64,000 nucleotides of DNA from Luteimonas chenhongjianii (GTDB taxonomy: Bacteria; Pseudomonadota; Gammaproteobacteria; Xanthomonadales; Xanthomonadaceae), in NCBI RefSeq assembly GCF_002327105.1, contig NZ_CP023406.1:2170001-2234000 (forward strand). The letters are read 5' to 3'. Positions within the stretch are counted from its first letter, which is position 1, and each line of letters begins with the position of its first letter. Below the pieces are notes generated by a model. It was not told where the DNA came from, made no database searches, and was given only the letters and a program-made list of their open reading frames with translations. Of the stretch, positions 19,802 to 29,242 are shown piece by piece. A program made the position numbers and the translations under genes.

Positions 19802-20815
19802 TTGGGCGTCACGATCAAGGATGTAGCCAAGGCCGCGAACGTATCGGTGGCGACCGTGTCGCGGGCCCTCAACGGACATCAGAACGTGGCCGAACCGGTG
19901 CGGGAACGGGTGGTCGCGGTCGCCGCGGAGCTCCGCTACAGCCCCCACCATGCGGCCCGCAGCCTCAGCAGTCGCCGCACCCAGACCGTCGGTGTCGTGC
20001 TTCCGGACCTGCATGGGGAGTTCTTCTCCGAACTGATGCGCGGGATCGACCAGGTCGCCCGCACCCGCGGCCAGCATCTTCTGGTGTCGAGCTATCACGG
20101 TAACCCCGAGGCCCAGGGCGCCGCGCTGCGCGCGATGCGCGGACGCGTCGATGGCCTACTGCTGATGTCGCCCTATGTCCACGACGCCGATTTCCTTTCG
20201 CGCAATGTCGATGCCAGCCTGCCGGTGGTGCTGATGAACGCGGCAGGGCCGGTGGAGAGGCTTTCGATCGGTATCGACAACTACAACGGTGCGCGCGAGA
20301 TGGTTCAGCACCTTCTCGGGCTGGGCTACCGGCGGATCGCATTCGTCGGTGGCCCGGCGGACAACGACGATGCGCGCGAACGTCTGCGTGGCTACCGCGA
20401 TGCGCTGGCGGACGCAGGGGTGGCGCCGTCGGAATTGCCGGGCAGCTTCGACGAGGCGTCCGGGCATCTCGCCGGACAGACCCTGCTGGCGATGGAAGCG
20501 CGGCCCGACGCGGTATTCGCCGCCAACGACACCATGGCCATCGGATGCATCTATGCGCTCGGCCGCGGCGGCGTCCGCACGCCTGCAGAAATTGCCGTGG
20601 TCGGGTTCGACGATATTCCGCTTGCACGCTACGTTCACCCTACGCTAACGACCATGCGCGTCGACATCGCTGAACTCGGTGCGCGCGCGCTACGGGCGCT
20701 GCTCGACCCGGATGGTTCCCCACCTGCGGGCAATGCCTCGCGCGGCTTGCAGCCGGTGCTGGTGGTCCGGGAATCGTGCGGAACGCGGGCGCTCGGGGGA
20801 CCGCCCGCCGTCTGA
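19802..20815 (+). CDS. LacI-family transcriptional regulator
   Basis: This 337-residue regulator has an N-terminal helix-turn-helix (TIKDVAKAANVSVATVSRALNG) and a hinge helix with YSPHHAARSLSSRRT. A periplasmic-binding-protein-like effector domain follows (VGVVLPDLHGEFFSELMRGI ... VVGFDDIPLARYVHPTLTTM). It starts at TTG 19802, supported by GGAGGAG about six bases upstream; no ATG fits the domain start. Its position beside the receptor, glycosidase and transporter genes suggests it senses a sugar released from their substrate. Similar operator-like sites lie before its own gene, the GH144-like gene and the distant ATPase gene. Confidence 0.92.
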   Translation: MGVTIKDVAKAANVSVATVSRALNGHQNVAEPVRERVVAVAAELRYSPHHAARSLSSRRTQTVGVVLPDLHGEFFSELMRGIDQVARTRGQHLLVSSYHGNPEAQGAALRAMRGRVDGLLLMSPYVHDADFLSRNVDASLPVVLMNAAGPVERLSIGIDNYNGAREMVQHLLGLGYRRIAFVGGPADNDDARERLRGYRDALADAGVAPSELPGSFDEASGHLAGQTLLAMEARPDAVFAANDTMAIGCIYALGRGGVRTPAEIAVVGFDDIPLARYVHPTLTTMRVDIAELGARALRALLDPDGSPPAGNASRGLQPVLVVRESCGTRALGGPPAV

Positions 20816-21097
20816 GACTGGAAGCATGTATGCCCTGGGAGGGGTCGGGATGAAAATCGACGCGGCTGACAGCCCGGGTGCGCCCGGCAGCGGACGCGGC
20901 CGTATGCACGGCCTTGCGTTCAATCACGGGCCTCGCGGGCGACTTCGGCGACATCGCATCCGGTCCTGCGCCGCCACGGCCAATTCCTTCACACACTGAC
21001 TCACCTGCATCCGGACGGGGCGGGGCGGCGTTGCAGGGGGCGACGCAGACTCACCGGCCGGCATTCCCCGCGACACTCTTCAACGAGCGAAAACACC

Positions 21098-24085
21098 ATG
21101 ACGCCAACCCCTGTGCGCTTCCGTCCCCTGTCGCGATCGCTGTTGAGCATCGCCCTTGCCGGCTGCATGGCAGTTGCCGCGCCGGCAGCGCTGGCCCAGT
21201 CCACCGCTGCAACCATCCGCGGCCAGGTAATGGTCGACTCCGCTCCGGCCACCGAAGCGCGTGTCACCGCCACCAATACCGCCACCGGCCTCACCCGCAG
21301 CGTCGGGGTCGGCGCCAGCGGCAGCTATACGCTGGCGGGCCTGCCGCCGGGCACCTATCGCCTGCAGGTCGAAGCTGGCGGACAGTCTGCTTCGCAGACA
21401 GTCACCGTCGCGGTCGGCCAGACCGCCACGCTCGACCTCGGGGTGGGCGGGCTCGCCGAGAACGCGACCGCCGGTGAAGCGACCGATATGGCGACCGTGC
21501 AGGTCACCGCGGCTGCCGTCGAACCCCGGACCTCGGAAGTCGCCACCTACATCTCGCGCAAGCAGATCGAATCGCTGCCCCAGGGCACGCGCAACTTCCT
21601 GGCGTTCGCCGATACCGTGCCGGGCATGCTGTTCCAGCAGGACGGCAATGGAAACACCAAGCTGCGTTCGGGTGGCCAGTCGGCCAACGCCATCAACATC
21701 TTCATCGATGGTGTCGGGCAGAAGAGCTACACGCTGCCGGGCGGCGTGCCGGGACAGGACACCAGTCGCGGCAATCCCTTCCCCCAGTCGGCGATCGGCG
21801 AATACAAGGTCATCACCTCGAACTACAAGGCCGAGTACGACCAGATCAGCAGCGCGGCGATCGTTGCGGCAACGCGCAGCGGGACCAACGAGTTCGAAGG
21901 CGGCTTCTTCTGGGACCGCACCGGCTCGGACTGGCGGGCGAGGACACCGGCTGAAGAGCGCAGCGGCGAGAAGGTCGATTCCAAGGAGGAGCAGTACGGC
22001 GTCTCCTTCGGCGGGCCGCTGCTCCAGGACCGGCTGCATTTCTTCGCGGCCTACGAGGCCAAGGAATACGTCACGCCGAAGACGCTCGAACTGGGGGCGC
22101 CGAGCCGCTACGACGTGTCGGCCGTGCCGCCGGATCTGCTCGCCGGGCTCGGAGCCGCCAACTCGCCGTTCAAGCAGGATCTGTTTTTCGGCAAGCTGAG
22201 CTGGTCGGTCAACGACTACAACCTGGTCGAGCTGTCGGCGCAGGTCCGGGACGAGGAGGAGACCATCCGCAACGATGGCGCGTTCACCCGCGACCGTGCC
22301 AGCAACATCAAGAACGAGGTCGCCCGTTACGACCTGCGCTGGCAGTACAGCGGTGAGCGCTGGCTCAACGATCTGCATGTCACCTACGAGGACACCTCGT
22401 GGAGCCCGCAGCCCCTGATCGGCGGCAACGGCTATGTGCTGACCGTCTCCGATCTCGGCACGCCCGGTGAGCGCAGCAACACCCAGACGGTGGTCAGCGC
22501 CGGCGCGGGCTCGAACAACCAGGACAAGGGCCAGAAAGGCTATTCGATCCAGAACGACCTGAGCTTCACCGGCTGGGAAGGCCACAACCTGAAGATGGGC
22601 GTGAAGTTCAAGCAGGTCGACGTCAATGCGACCGAGCGCAACTTCTCGAACCCGCAGTTCTACTACGACATCGACCTCAGCACGGTGCAGCCGTACCGGG
22701 TGGAGTTCGGCCAGGGCATCCCCGGCACCTCGCAGGGGTTCACCACGTCGGACAACAAGCAGTTCGGCATCTACGTGCAGGACGACTGGAACGTCAACGA
22801 CCGGCTGACGCTGAACCTGGGCGTGCGCTGGGATTACGAGACCACCCCTGCCTACGAGGACCATGTCACGCCTGCGGATCTGGCGGAAAGCATGCGCGCG
22901 TGGCCGAACTGGCAGAACTCGGACATCGACATCGAGAACTACATCAGCACCGGCAACAACCGGGACGCCTACCAGGGCGCCTGGCAGCCGCGACTGGGTT
23001 TTTCGTATGACTTCGGCGCCGACCAGCGGCACGTGCTGTTCGGCGGCGCCGGCCGGTCCTACGACCGCAACCTGTTCGACTCGCTGCAGAAGGAGCAGCA
23101 GACCATCTCGTATGCGGCGCCGTACCGGGTGAACTTCGTCGACGCCGACGGGGTCTGCCGCAATGCCAGCGGCTGCCTGCCGTGGGATCCGGCGTACCTG
23201 CAGCCCGGGGGCACCGACGCCCTGTCGGGCCTCGCGACCCGCGAGTACTACGTCATCAACAACGATCTGAAGGTGCCGTACTCCGACCAGTTCAGTCTCG
23301 GCTTCCGCAAGGCATGGGAATTCGGCGAGACCGTCTGGAACAGCGAGATCGCGGTGGCGCATATCCGCAGCCAGGACGGTGTCGCGATCCGTCTCGCCAA
23401 CCGTCGCCCGGACGGCAGTTTCTTCCCGCCGGGCGCGCAGTGGGGCACGCCCTGGGACTTCGATCCGCCGTTCGGCCGTCTGATCCTGGTCGACAACGCC
23501 CTCGAGACCAGGACCAACACCGTGCTTGCCAAGATGGACAAGCCCTACACCAACAGTTCGGGCTGGGGGGTGACGCTGGCCTATACCTACACCGATGCCA
23601 AGCGCAATTCGGCCGAAGAGGGTGCCGCCGCGTTCGAATACCCGGATGTGACCTACTACGGCTGGCTGCCGGTTGCCCCCGTTCCCAGGCACCGGCTGGT
23701 CGGCACTGCAATCTGGGATGGCCCGGGCGGCATCACCTGGTCGGGCAAGGTCGTCCTGGAGAGCATGAAGAACCGGATCGGGACCAACTGCCTGTCCGAT
23801 CGCCTCCCGGGCGACGGCGACTGCTTCATCGACAGCTACCGGCCGGACGGCTCGGTCGGCCTGTTCCAGCTGGATCTCGCAGCGGCCAAGGTGTGGCATC
23901 CCTCCGACGACATCAGCTTCCGTGTGCGCGCGGACGTGCTGAACGTGACCGACCGGCGCAACTGGAACGCCTATGACGACTGGTGGGGCTCGGACGGCGT
24001 CGCCAATGCCAACTGGGGCACTCACTCCGATGGCATCCAGCTGCCGACCCGCACATTCAAACTGTCGTTCGGCATCGACTGGTAA
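21098..24085 (+). CDS. TonB-dependent outer-membrane receptor, Oar-like, with N-terminal carboxypeptidase-regulatory-like domain
   Basis: This 995-residue protein has a signal peptide (LLSIALAGCMAVAAPAALAQ) and a CarboxypepD_reg-like Ig domain at about 37-105 (ATIRGQVMVDSAPATEARVTATN...GSYTLAGLPPGTYRLQV). A plug-like region follows (ESLPQGTRNFLAFADTVPGMLFQ ... ANAINIFIDGVGQ), then a beta-barrel ending in aromatic FGIDW. Such Oar/SusC-like proteins import or bind large substrates at the outer membrane using TonB energy; the substrate is unknown. Its place between a LacI regulator and glycosidases argues for an oligosaccharide. The 282-bp upstream interval shows no clear operator. A terminator follows. 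Confidence 0.92.
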   Translation: MTPTPVRFRPLSRSLLSIALAGCMAVAAPAALAQSTAATIRGQVMVDSAPATEARVTATNTATGLTRSVGVGASGSYTLAGLPPGTYRLQVEAGGQSASQTVTVAVGQTATLDLGVGGLAENATAGEATDMATVQVTAAAVEPRTSEVATYISRKQIESLPQGTRNFLAFADTVPGMLFQQDGNGNTKLRSGGQSANAINIFIDGVGQKSYTLPGGVPGQDTSRGNPFPQSAIGEYKVITSNYKAEYDQISSAAIVAATRSGTNEFEGGFFWDRTGSDWRARTPAEERSGEKVDSKEEQYGVSFGGPLLQDRLHFFAAYEAKEYVTPKTLELGAPSRYDVSAVPPDLLAGLGAANSPFKQDLFFGKLSWSVNDYNLVELSAQVRDEEETIRNDGAFTRDRASNIKNEVARYDLRWQYSGERWLNDLHVTYEDTSWSPQPLIGGNGYVLTVSDLGTPGERSNTQTVVSAGAGSNNQDKGQKGYSIQNDLSFTGWEGHNLKMGVKFKQVDVNATERNFSNPQFYYDIDLSTVQPYRVEFGQGIPGTSQGFTTSDNKQFGIYVQDDWNVNDRLTLNLGVRWDYETTPAYEDHVTPADLAESMRAWPNWQNSDIDIENYISTGNNRDAYQGAWQPRLGFSYDFGADQRHVLFGGAGRSYDRNLFDSLQKEQQTISYAAPYRVNFVDADGVCRNASGCLPWDPAYLQPGGTDALSGLATREYYVINNDLKVPYSDQFSLGFRKAWEFGETVWNSEIAVAHIRSQDGVAIRLANRRPDGSFFPPGAQWGTPWDFDPPFGRLILVDNALETRTNTVLAKMDKPYTNSSGWGVTLAYTYTDAKRNSAEEGAAAFEYPDVTYYGWLPVAPVPRHRLVGTAIWDGPGGITWSGKVVLESMKNRIGTNCLSDRLPGDGDCFIDSYRPDGSVGLFQLDLAAAKVWHPSDDISFRVRADVLNVTDRRNWNAYDDWWGSDGVANANWGTHSDGIQLPTRTFKLSFGIDW

Positions 24086-24095
24086 GCGAGTCCCG

Positions 24096-24127
24096 CTGCC
24101 GGTCCCTTTCCGGGGGCCGGCAGTTTT
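24096..24127 (+). terminator. Terminator of the receptor gene overlapping the next promoter
   Basis: CTGCCGGTCCC pairs with GGGGCCGGCAG (one G-T pair) around a short pyrimidine-rich loop, followed by TTTT. The T-run merges into the TATACT -10 box of the next gene. Confidence 0.8.
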
Positions 24128-24153
24128 ATACTGGTAACTGAAAACGATTTCAG
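24127..24153 (+). promoter_or_regulatory. Promoter -10 and LacI-type operator of the GH144-like gene
   Basis: TATACT (24127-24132) is followed by CTGAAAACGATTTCAG (24138-24153), a 6-bp inverted repeat around ACGA. The operator would cover the transcription start, a classic repression arrangement. The inner 12-mer GAAAACGATTTC matches the G.AA.CG.TT.C pattern of the site before the LacI gene. Confidence 0.7.
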
Positions 24154-24171
24154 CGCGAGGTTCCTGTTCCG

Positions 24172-25836
24172 ATGCAATTCCGTCTGCGTGCGATCCAAAG
24201 CCTGCTTCTCGTCGCGCTTGCCGCATTGTTGCTGGCCGGCTGCGGCAAGCAGGAGCCCGCCGAGCCGGCGGTGCCGCCGCCCAAGCCGGGACCGATCGAC
24301 CAGGTGCCGGAGCCCGAGCCGGTCGTGGAGGCGCAGCAGGGGCCGCCCGAGCTGCCACCGTTGTTTGCCGATATCGAGCGCCGCACGTTCCAGTACTTCT
24401 GGGACACCACCAACGAGGTCAACGGCCTCACGCCGGACCGTTTTCCGTCGCGGCCGTTCTCCAGCGTGGCAGCGGTGGGTTACGCGCTCACCGCCTATCC
24501 GATCGGCATCGAACGCGGCTGGGTGAGCCGCACCCAGGCAGTGGATCGCACGCTGACCACGCTGCGCTTCTTCCGCAACGTCAAGATGGGCCCCCAGGCG
24601 ACCGGCACGGGCGGCCACCAGGGGTTCTTCTACCACTTCGTCGACATGGACAACGGCCACCGGTTCGCCCCATGGGTGGAGCTGTCGAGCGTGGATACCG
24701 GCCTGATGATGATGGGCGTGCTGTTCGCGCAGTCGTATTTCGACCGTGACGATCCGCGCGAAGTCGAGATCCGCGAACTCGCCGACCGGCTGTACCGCAA
24801 CGTGCGCTGGCCGTTCCTGCAGCAGCGCAAGCCGTTGATCTCGATGGGCTGGTATCCCGAGAGCGGCTTCATCGAGCACGACTGGACCGGCTATGACGAA
24901 GCGATGCTGGTCTACATCCTGGCGCTGGGGTCGCCGACGCATTCCATCGCACCGGAAGCCTGGGAAGTGTGGACGCGGACCTACGACCGCTCCTGGGGCG
25001 TGTTCCGCGGCCAGGAGTACCTGAGTTTCGCGCCGCATTTCGGGCACCAGTACACGCATGTCTGGGTGGATTTCCGCGGTATCCGCGACGACTACATGCG
25101 TCGCCGCGGCATCGACTACTTCGAGAACAGCCGCCGCGCGACCTACGCCCAGCGTCAGTACGCCATGGACAACCCGATGGGCTGGAAGGACTACGGTGAG
25201 AACGTCTGGGGCCTCACCGCCAGCGACGGGCCGCAGCGTACCGACCAGGACTTCAACGGCGAGCAGCGCGAGTTCCGCCATTACAGTGCCCGCGGCGCCG
25301 GCCTCGATGTCGCATTCGACGACGGCACGATCGCGCCGACCGCTGCCGTGGCCTCGGTGGCGTTCGCCCCCGAAATCGTGATCCCGGCCACCGAGGAGCT
25401 GCACCGCCGCTACGGCGACTATCTGTATTCGAGCTATGGCTTCCTCGACGCGTTCAACCCCAGCTTCAGCTACGAGGACGTGCCGCTGAAGACGGGGCGC
25501 ATCGTGCCGGGCAAGGGCTGGGTGGCCAGCGACTACATCGCGATCGACCAGGGCCCGATCCTGGCGATGATCGCGAACTACCGGAACGACTTTGTCTGGA
25601 ATGTGATGAAGCGCAACCCCTACATCCGCGCCGGACTGGAGCGGGCCGGCTTCACCGGCGGCTGGCTGGCCGGGGAAGACGAGCCCAAGGACTCGGGCCC
25701 GCCCGATGCCGAGGCTGCGACGGCGCGTTCGATGGGCATCGCCGAATCGCGCAGCACAAGCCGGGGTGCGGACCGGAATGGACCGGCACCGGCGCCTGCA
25801 CCCGCGCGCGCCTCCGAGCCGGTGCCGGCGGAGTAG
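24172..25836 (+). CDS. Lipoprotein with GH144/'glycoamylase' domain (PF10091), putative beta-glucan hydrolase
   Basis: This 554-residue protein has a lipobox LLLAGC (Cys24, Gly at +2), predicting outer-membrane anchoring. After a Pro-rich linker, an (alpha/alpha)6 domain starts with DIERRTFQYFWDTTNEVNGLTPDR and contains GFFYHFVDMDNGHR, WVELSSVDTGLMMMGVLFA and GYDEAMLVYILALGSPTH. It then continues with FAPHFGHQYTHVWVDFRG and ends near GWVASDYIAIDQGPILAMI. These are typical of the PF10091 family, which includes GH144 endo-beta-1,2-glucanases, so beta-1,2-glucan is a reasonable but unproven substrate. The last ~60 residues are low-complexity. It starts the lipoprotein-transporter operon. Confidence 0.85.
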   Translation: MQFRLRAIQSLLLVALAALLLAGCGKQEPAEPAVPPPKPGPIDQVPEPEPVVEAQQGPPELPPLFADIERRTFQYFWDTTNEVNGLTPDRFPSRPFSSVAAVGYALTAYPIGIERGWVSRTQAVDRTLTTLRFFRNVKMGPQATGTGGHQGFFYHFVDMDNGHRFAPWVELSSVDTGLMMMGVLFAQSYFDRDDPREVEIRELADRLYRNVRWPFLQQRKPLISMGWYPESGFIEHDWTGYDEAMLVYILALGSPTHSIAPEAWEVWTRTYDRSWGVFRGQEYLSFAPHFGHQYTHVWVDFRGIRDDYMRRRGIDYFENSRRATYAQRQYAMDNPMGWKDYGENVWGLTASDGPQRTDQDFNGEQREFRHYSARGAGLDVAFDDGTIAPTAAVASVAFAPEIVIPATEELHRRYGDYLYSSYGFLDAFNPSFSYEDVPLKTGRIVPGKGWVASDYIAIDQGPILAMIANYRNDFVWNVMKRNPYIRAGLERAGFTGGWLAGEDEPKDSGPPDAEAATARSMGIAESRSTSRGADRNGPAPAPAPARASEPVPAE

Positions 25837-25840
25837 GCGA

Positions 25841-27211
25841 GTGCAAGCACCGGCCCGGGGTCTGCCGGCTTGGCGCGTCCTTGCGACGCGCCTGGGTTGC
25901 CTGCTGCTCTCGCTGCTGGTGCTCGCCGCCTGCATGCCGCGCGACGAACGCACCGTGGTGCGCTTCTGGGCGATGGGTCGTGAGGCGGAGGTGGTCTCGG
26001 AACTGGTACGGGAGTTCGAGCGCGAGCATCCGGACATCCGCGTGCAGATCCAGCAGATTCCCTGGACGTCGGCGCACGAGAAGCTGCTGACCGCTTTCGC
26101 AGCCGACGCGCTGCCTGACATCTGCCAGCTCGGTAATACCTGGGTGCCGGAATTCGCGGTGCTCGGCGCGCTGGAGCCGCTGCAGTCGCGTGTCGATGCG
26201 TCCGAGGTCATCGACGAATCCGACTATTTCCCTGGCATCTGGCACACCAACGTCATCGACGACACGCTGCTCGGTGTGCCGTGGTATGTCGATACGCGGC
26301 TGATCTTCTACCGCAAGGACATCCTGGCGGCGGCGGGCGTGGACACGCTGCCACGCACCTGGCAGGAGTGGGAGGCGGCGATGGTGGCGGTGAAGGCCCA
26401 TGTCGGGCCGGATCGCTATGCCGTGATGCTGCCGCTCAACGAGTTCGAACAGCTGCTTTCGTTCGGCCTGCAGCAGGACGACCCGCTGCTGCGCGACGAC
26501 GAGAGTCGCGGCAATTTCTCCAGCCCGGGCTTCACTCGCGCCCTGGCCTTCTACACCAACATGTTCGAACAGGGCTGGGCGCCGCGGATGTCGGAGACCC
26601 AGATCTCCAATGTCTGGGACGAGTTCGGCCGCGGCTTCTTCTCGTTCTACGTGTCCGGTCCCTGGAACATCCGCGAGTTCCGCAACCGCATGCCGGCCGA
26701 ACTGCAGGACCAGTGGGGGACCGCGCCGCTGCCCGGGCCGGATGGCCCGGGTGCCGGCATCGCCGGTGGCACCTCGCTGGTGATGTTCCGCGACTCGCCG
26801 AACAAGGAAGCGAGCTGGAAGCTGATGGAGTTTCTCTCCCGGCCGGAGATACAGCAGCGCTTCCACGCGATGATCGGCAACCTGCCGCCGCGCCGCAGCA
26901 CCTGGGAGTTCCCGCAGCTGCGCGAGGATCCGTATGCGCAGGCATTCCGCGACCAGCTCGAGCGGGTCAAGCCCACACCGAAGGTGCTGGAGTGGGAACG
27001 GATCGTGCAGGAGATGCGGCTGATGAGCGAGCGCGTGGTGCGCGGTGGCATGGCGCAGCAGCAGGCACTGCGCGAGCTCGATGCGCGCGTGGACGCGCTG
27101 CTCGAGAAGCGGCGCTGGGTACGCGAGCGGGAAGTGGACGAGGGCAGCGCCATCGGCCTGCCCGGTAGGCCGCAGGCCAGCACCGATCGGGGAGCCGCCG
27201 ATGCGCGCTAG
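25841..27211 (+). CDS. ABC transporter sugar-binding lipoprotein (extracellular solute-binding family 1)
   Basis: This 456-residue binding protein has a long basic leader, a hydrophobic stretch and the lipobox LVLAAC (Cys31). The family-1 fold is shown by TVVRFWAMGREAEVVSELVREFEREHPDIRV, DALPDICQLGNTWVPEF, YFPGIWHTNVIDDTLLGVPWYVDTRLIFYRKDIL and GGTSLVMFRDSPNKEASWKLMEFL. It delivers an oligosaccharide to the two permeases that follow. GTG 25841, preceded by GGAG, lies four bases after the GH144-like stop. Its 3' end overlaps the first permease by 11 bases. Lipid anchoring is more usual in Gram-positive relatives. Confidence 0.9.
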   Translation: MQAPARGLPAWRVLATRLGCLLLSLLVLAACMPRDERTVVRFWAMGREAEVVSELVREFEREHPDIRVQIQQIPWTSAHEKLLTAFAADALPDICQLGNTWVPEFAVLGALEPLQSRVDASEVIDESDYFPGIWHTNVIDDTLLGVPWYVDTRLIFYRKDILAAAGVDTLPRTWQEWEAAMVAVKAHVGPDRYAVMLPLNEFEQLLSFGLQQDDPLLRDDESRGNFSSPGFTRALAFYTNMFEQGWAPRMSETQISNVWDEFGRGFFSFYVSGPWNIREFRNRMPAELQDQWGTAPLPGPDGPGAGIAGGTSLVMFRDSPNKEASWKLMEFLSRPEIQQRFHAMIGNLPPRRSTWEFPQLREDPYAQAFRDQLERVKPTPKVLEWERIVQEMRLMSERVVRGGMAQQQALRELDARVDALLEKRRWVREREVDEGSAIGLPGRPQASTDRGAADAR

Positions 27212-28079
27212 TACCGCAGGCTGGATCTTCGCCGGGCCTGCGTTGATCGTGCTCGGCATCTTCTTCGGCATCCCGGTCGTCTCGGCCCTGCTGCTGAGCC
27301 TGACCGACTTCGATCTCTACGCGCTGTCGGACATGTCGAACCTGCGGTTCGTCGCGCTCGGCAACTATCTCGAGCTTCTGCAGACGCCGCTGTTCTGGAA
27401 GTCGCTCGGCAACACCGCCTACTTCGTCGTCATCGGCGTGCCGTTGTCGATCGCCGTGTCGCTCGGCGCCGCGCTGCTGCTCAACGCAAAGGCTGCGCGC
27501 TTCAAGGGCCTGTTCCGCACGGCGCTGTTCGCGCCGGTGGTGACCACGCTGGTGGCCGTGGCTGTCATCTGGCGCTACCTGTTCCATACCAGCTACGGAC
27601 TGGTGAACTGGGCGCTGGGCCATATCGGCATCGCGCCGGTGGACTGGCTGGGCGATCCCACCTGGGCGATGCCGACGATCATCCTCTTCGCGGTGTGGAA
27701 GAACTTCGGCTACAACATGGTGATCTTCATCGCGGGCCTCGCCGCGATCCCCGAAGACCTCTACGAAGCCGCGCGCATCGACGGCGCGTCGCGCTGGAAG
27801 CAGTTCGTGCACGTCACCCTGCCGATGCTCGGGCCGGTGCTGCTGGTGGTCGCGGTGATCACCGTATCGGGCTACTTCCAGTTGTTCGCCGAGCCCTATG
27901 TGATGACCCGCGGCGATCCGCTGCAGAGCACGGTCAGCGTGCTGTACTTCATGTACGAGGAAGGCTTCATGTGGTGGAACCTCGGCCGCGCGTCGGCGGT
28001 GGCATTCCTGCTGTTCCTGATCATCCTCGGCGTCACCACGTTGCTGCTGCGCTTCGGACGCAGGCGGGAGCTGGTATGA
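27201..28079 (+). CDS. ABC sugar transporter permease (MalF/UgpA type)
   Basis: This is a 292-residue integral membrane protein with about six helices. It carries the EAA loop that docks the ATPase, seen as EDLYEAARIDGASRWKQFVHVTLPML. Helical segments include AGWIFAGPALIVLGIFFGIPVVSALLLSL and TALFAPVVTTLVAVAVIWRYLF. ATG 27201 has GGGGAG upstream and overlaps the binding-protein gene. It pairs with the next permease. No ATPase gene is present in this operon; the best candidate is at 42197. Confidence 0.93.
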   Translation: MRASTAGWIFAGPALIVLGIFFGIPVVSALLLSLTDFDLYALSDMSNLRFVALGNYLELLQTPLFWKSLGNTAYFVVIGVPLSIAVSLGAALLLNAKAARFKGLFRTALFAPVVTTLVAVAVIWRYLFHTSYGLVNWALGHIGIAPVDWLGDPTWAMPTIILFAVWKNFGYNMVIFIAGLAAIPEDLYEAARIDGASRWKQFVHVTLPMLGPVLLVVAVITVSGYFQLFAEPYVMTRGDPLQSTVSVLYFMYEEGFMWWNLGRASAVAFLLFLIILGVTTLLLRFGRRRELV

Positions 28080-28927
28080 GCCGGGTTGCGGCCCATCGCG
28101 AAGTCGGCGCAACGCGGTGGTCGGCCTGGGCGGTCAACGGTGCCCTGGTCGCGCTGGCAGTCGTGGCGCTGGCGCCACTGCTGTGGATGTTGTCGGTGTC
28201 CTTCATGCCGACCGGCGAGGCCAGCGGCTTTCCGCCGCCGCTGCTGCCGTCGGCGATCACGTTCGACAACTACCAGGAGCTGTTCGCGCGCGCCGGCATG
28301 GGGCGTTACTTCGCCAACAGCCTCATGATCTCGGCGGCGATCACGGCCGGCGCGCTGCTGGTCAACACGATGGCAGGCTATGCCTTCGCCAAGCTGCGCT
28401 TCAGGGGCCGCGAGCGCCTGTTCCAGCTCCTGCTCGCGGCGCTGGTGATCCCGGCCCAGGTGGCGATGCTGCCACTGTTTCTGATGATGAAGGGCATGGG
28501 TCTGGTCGACAGCTTCGGCGCCGTGATCATTCCGGCGTTGGCGACGGTGTTCGGCATCTTCCTCGTGCGCCAGTACGCGTGCTCGATCCCCGACGAACTG
28601 CTCGAGGCCGCGCGCATCGATGGCGCCGGCGAGATGCGGATCTTCTTCCAGATCGTGTTGCCGATGCTCAAGCCGGTGCTGGTGACCCTGACCATCTTTA
28701 CCTTCATGGCCGCCTGGAACGACTTCATGTGGCCGCTGATCGTGCTGACCGACCAGACCAACTACACGCTGCCGGTGGCCCTGGCTGCGCTGTCGCGCGA
28801 ACACATCCAGGATGTCGAGATGATGATGGCCGGAGCCGTGGTCACCGTGATTCCGGTGCTGCTGCTGTTCCTCGCGCTGCAGCGCTACTACATCCAGGGC
28901 CTGTTGCTCGGCAGCGTGAAGGGGTGA
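28076..28927 (+). CDS. ABC sugar transporter permease (MalG/UgpE type)
   Basis: This 283-residue protein has six predicted membrane helices. The EAA motif reads DELLEAARIDGAGEMRIFFQIVLPML, and the C-terminal AWNDFMWPLIVL segment is typical of the family. The ATG overlaps the preceding stop (ATGA). With the preceding permease it forms the membrane channel. The operon appears to end here or continue through a 315-bp gap to the large glycosidase. Confidence 0.93.
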   Translation: MSRVAAHREVGATRWSAWAVNGALVALAVVALAPLLWMLSVSFMPTGEASGFPPPLLPSAITFDNYQELFARAGMGRYFANSLMISAAITAGALLVNTMAGYAFAKLRFRGRERLFQLLLAALVIPAQVAMLPLFLMMKGMGLVDSFGAVIIPALATVFGIFLVRQYACSIPDELLEAARIDGAGEMRIFFQIVLPMLKPVLVTLTIFTFMAAWNDFMWPLIVLTDQTNYTLPVALAALSREHIQDVEMMMAGAVVTVIPVLLLFLALQRYYIQGLLLGSVKG

Positions 28928-29242
28928 TCCGAAGCGCGTGCCCACCCATGTTCGCGCGTCTGCGACGACCGGCCACGGATGGAAGCACGGGGCCATCCGC
29001 AGGGGGACCGCCGCGGCAGTGCTGGCAGGCTTCAACACGCGGCGTCGGATCGATCCGCGCACTGACGCGATCATCCCAGGGGCCGGCGATCGCTGGCCGG
29101 GTCGTATCGCCGGCAGCCGTGCAGTAGCGCCATCGCCGGCTGAAGCAACTTCTGGTGATGCGTTCCCAAGCGCATTCGGAGCGACGTCGACCCGCGCCTG
29201 CAGATCAACCGCAATCGTCGAACCACGGAGCCACCGTACCGC
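28928..29242. other. Gap between permease and glycosidase genes
   Basis: This 315-bp interval has no supported gene. A GTG-started frame (28938-29246) is open but has no domain and poor composition. No terminator or LacI-like operator was found, so transcription might read through from the transporter genes. Confidence 0.45.

Noticed and set aside
20845..20999. Short ORF (MKIDAADSPG...) and half-site GAAAATCGAC before the TonB receptor
   Set aside because: The ORF is short and has no family resemblance. The half-site lacks the second arm of the LacI-type pattern.
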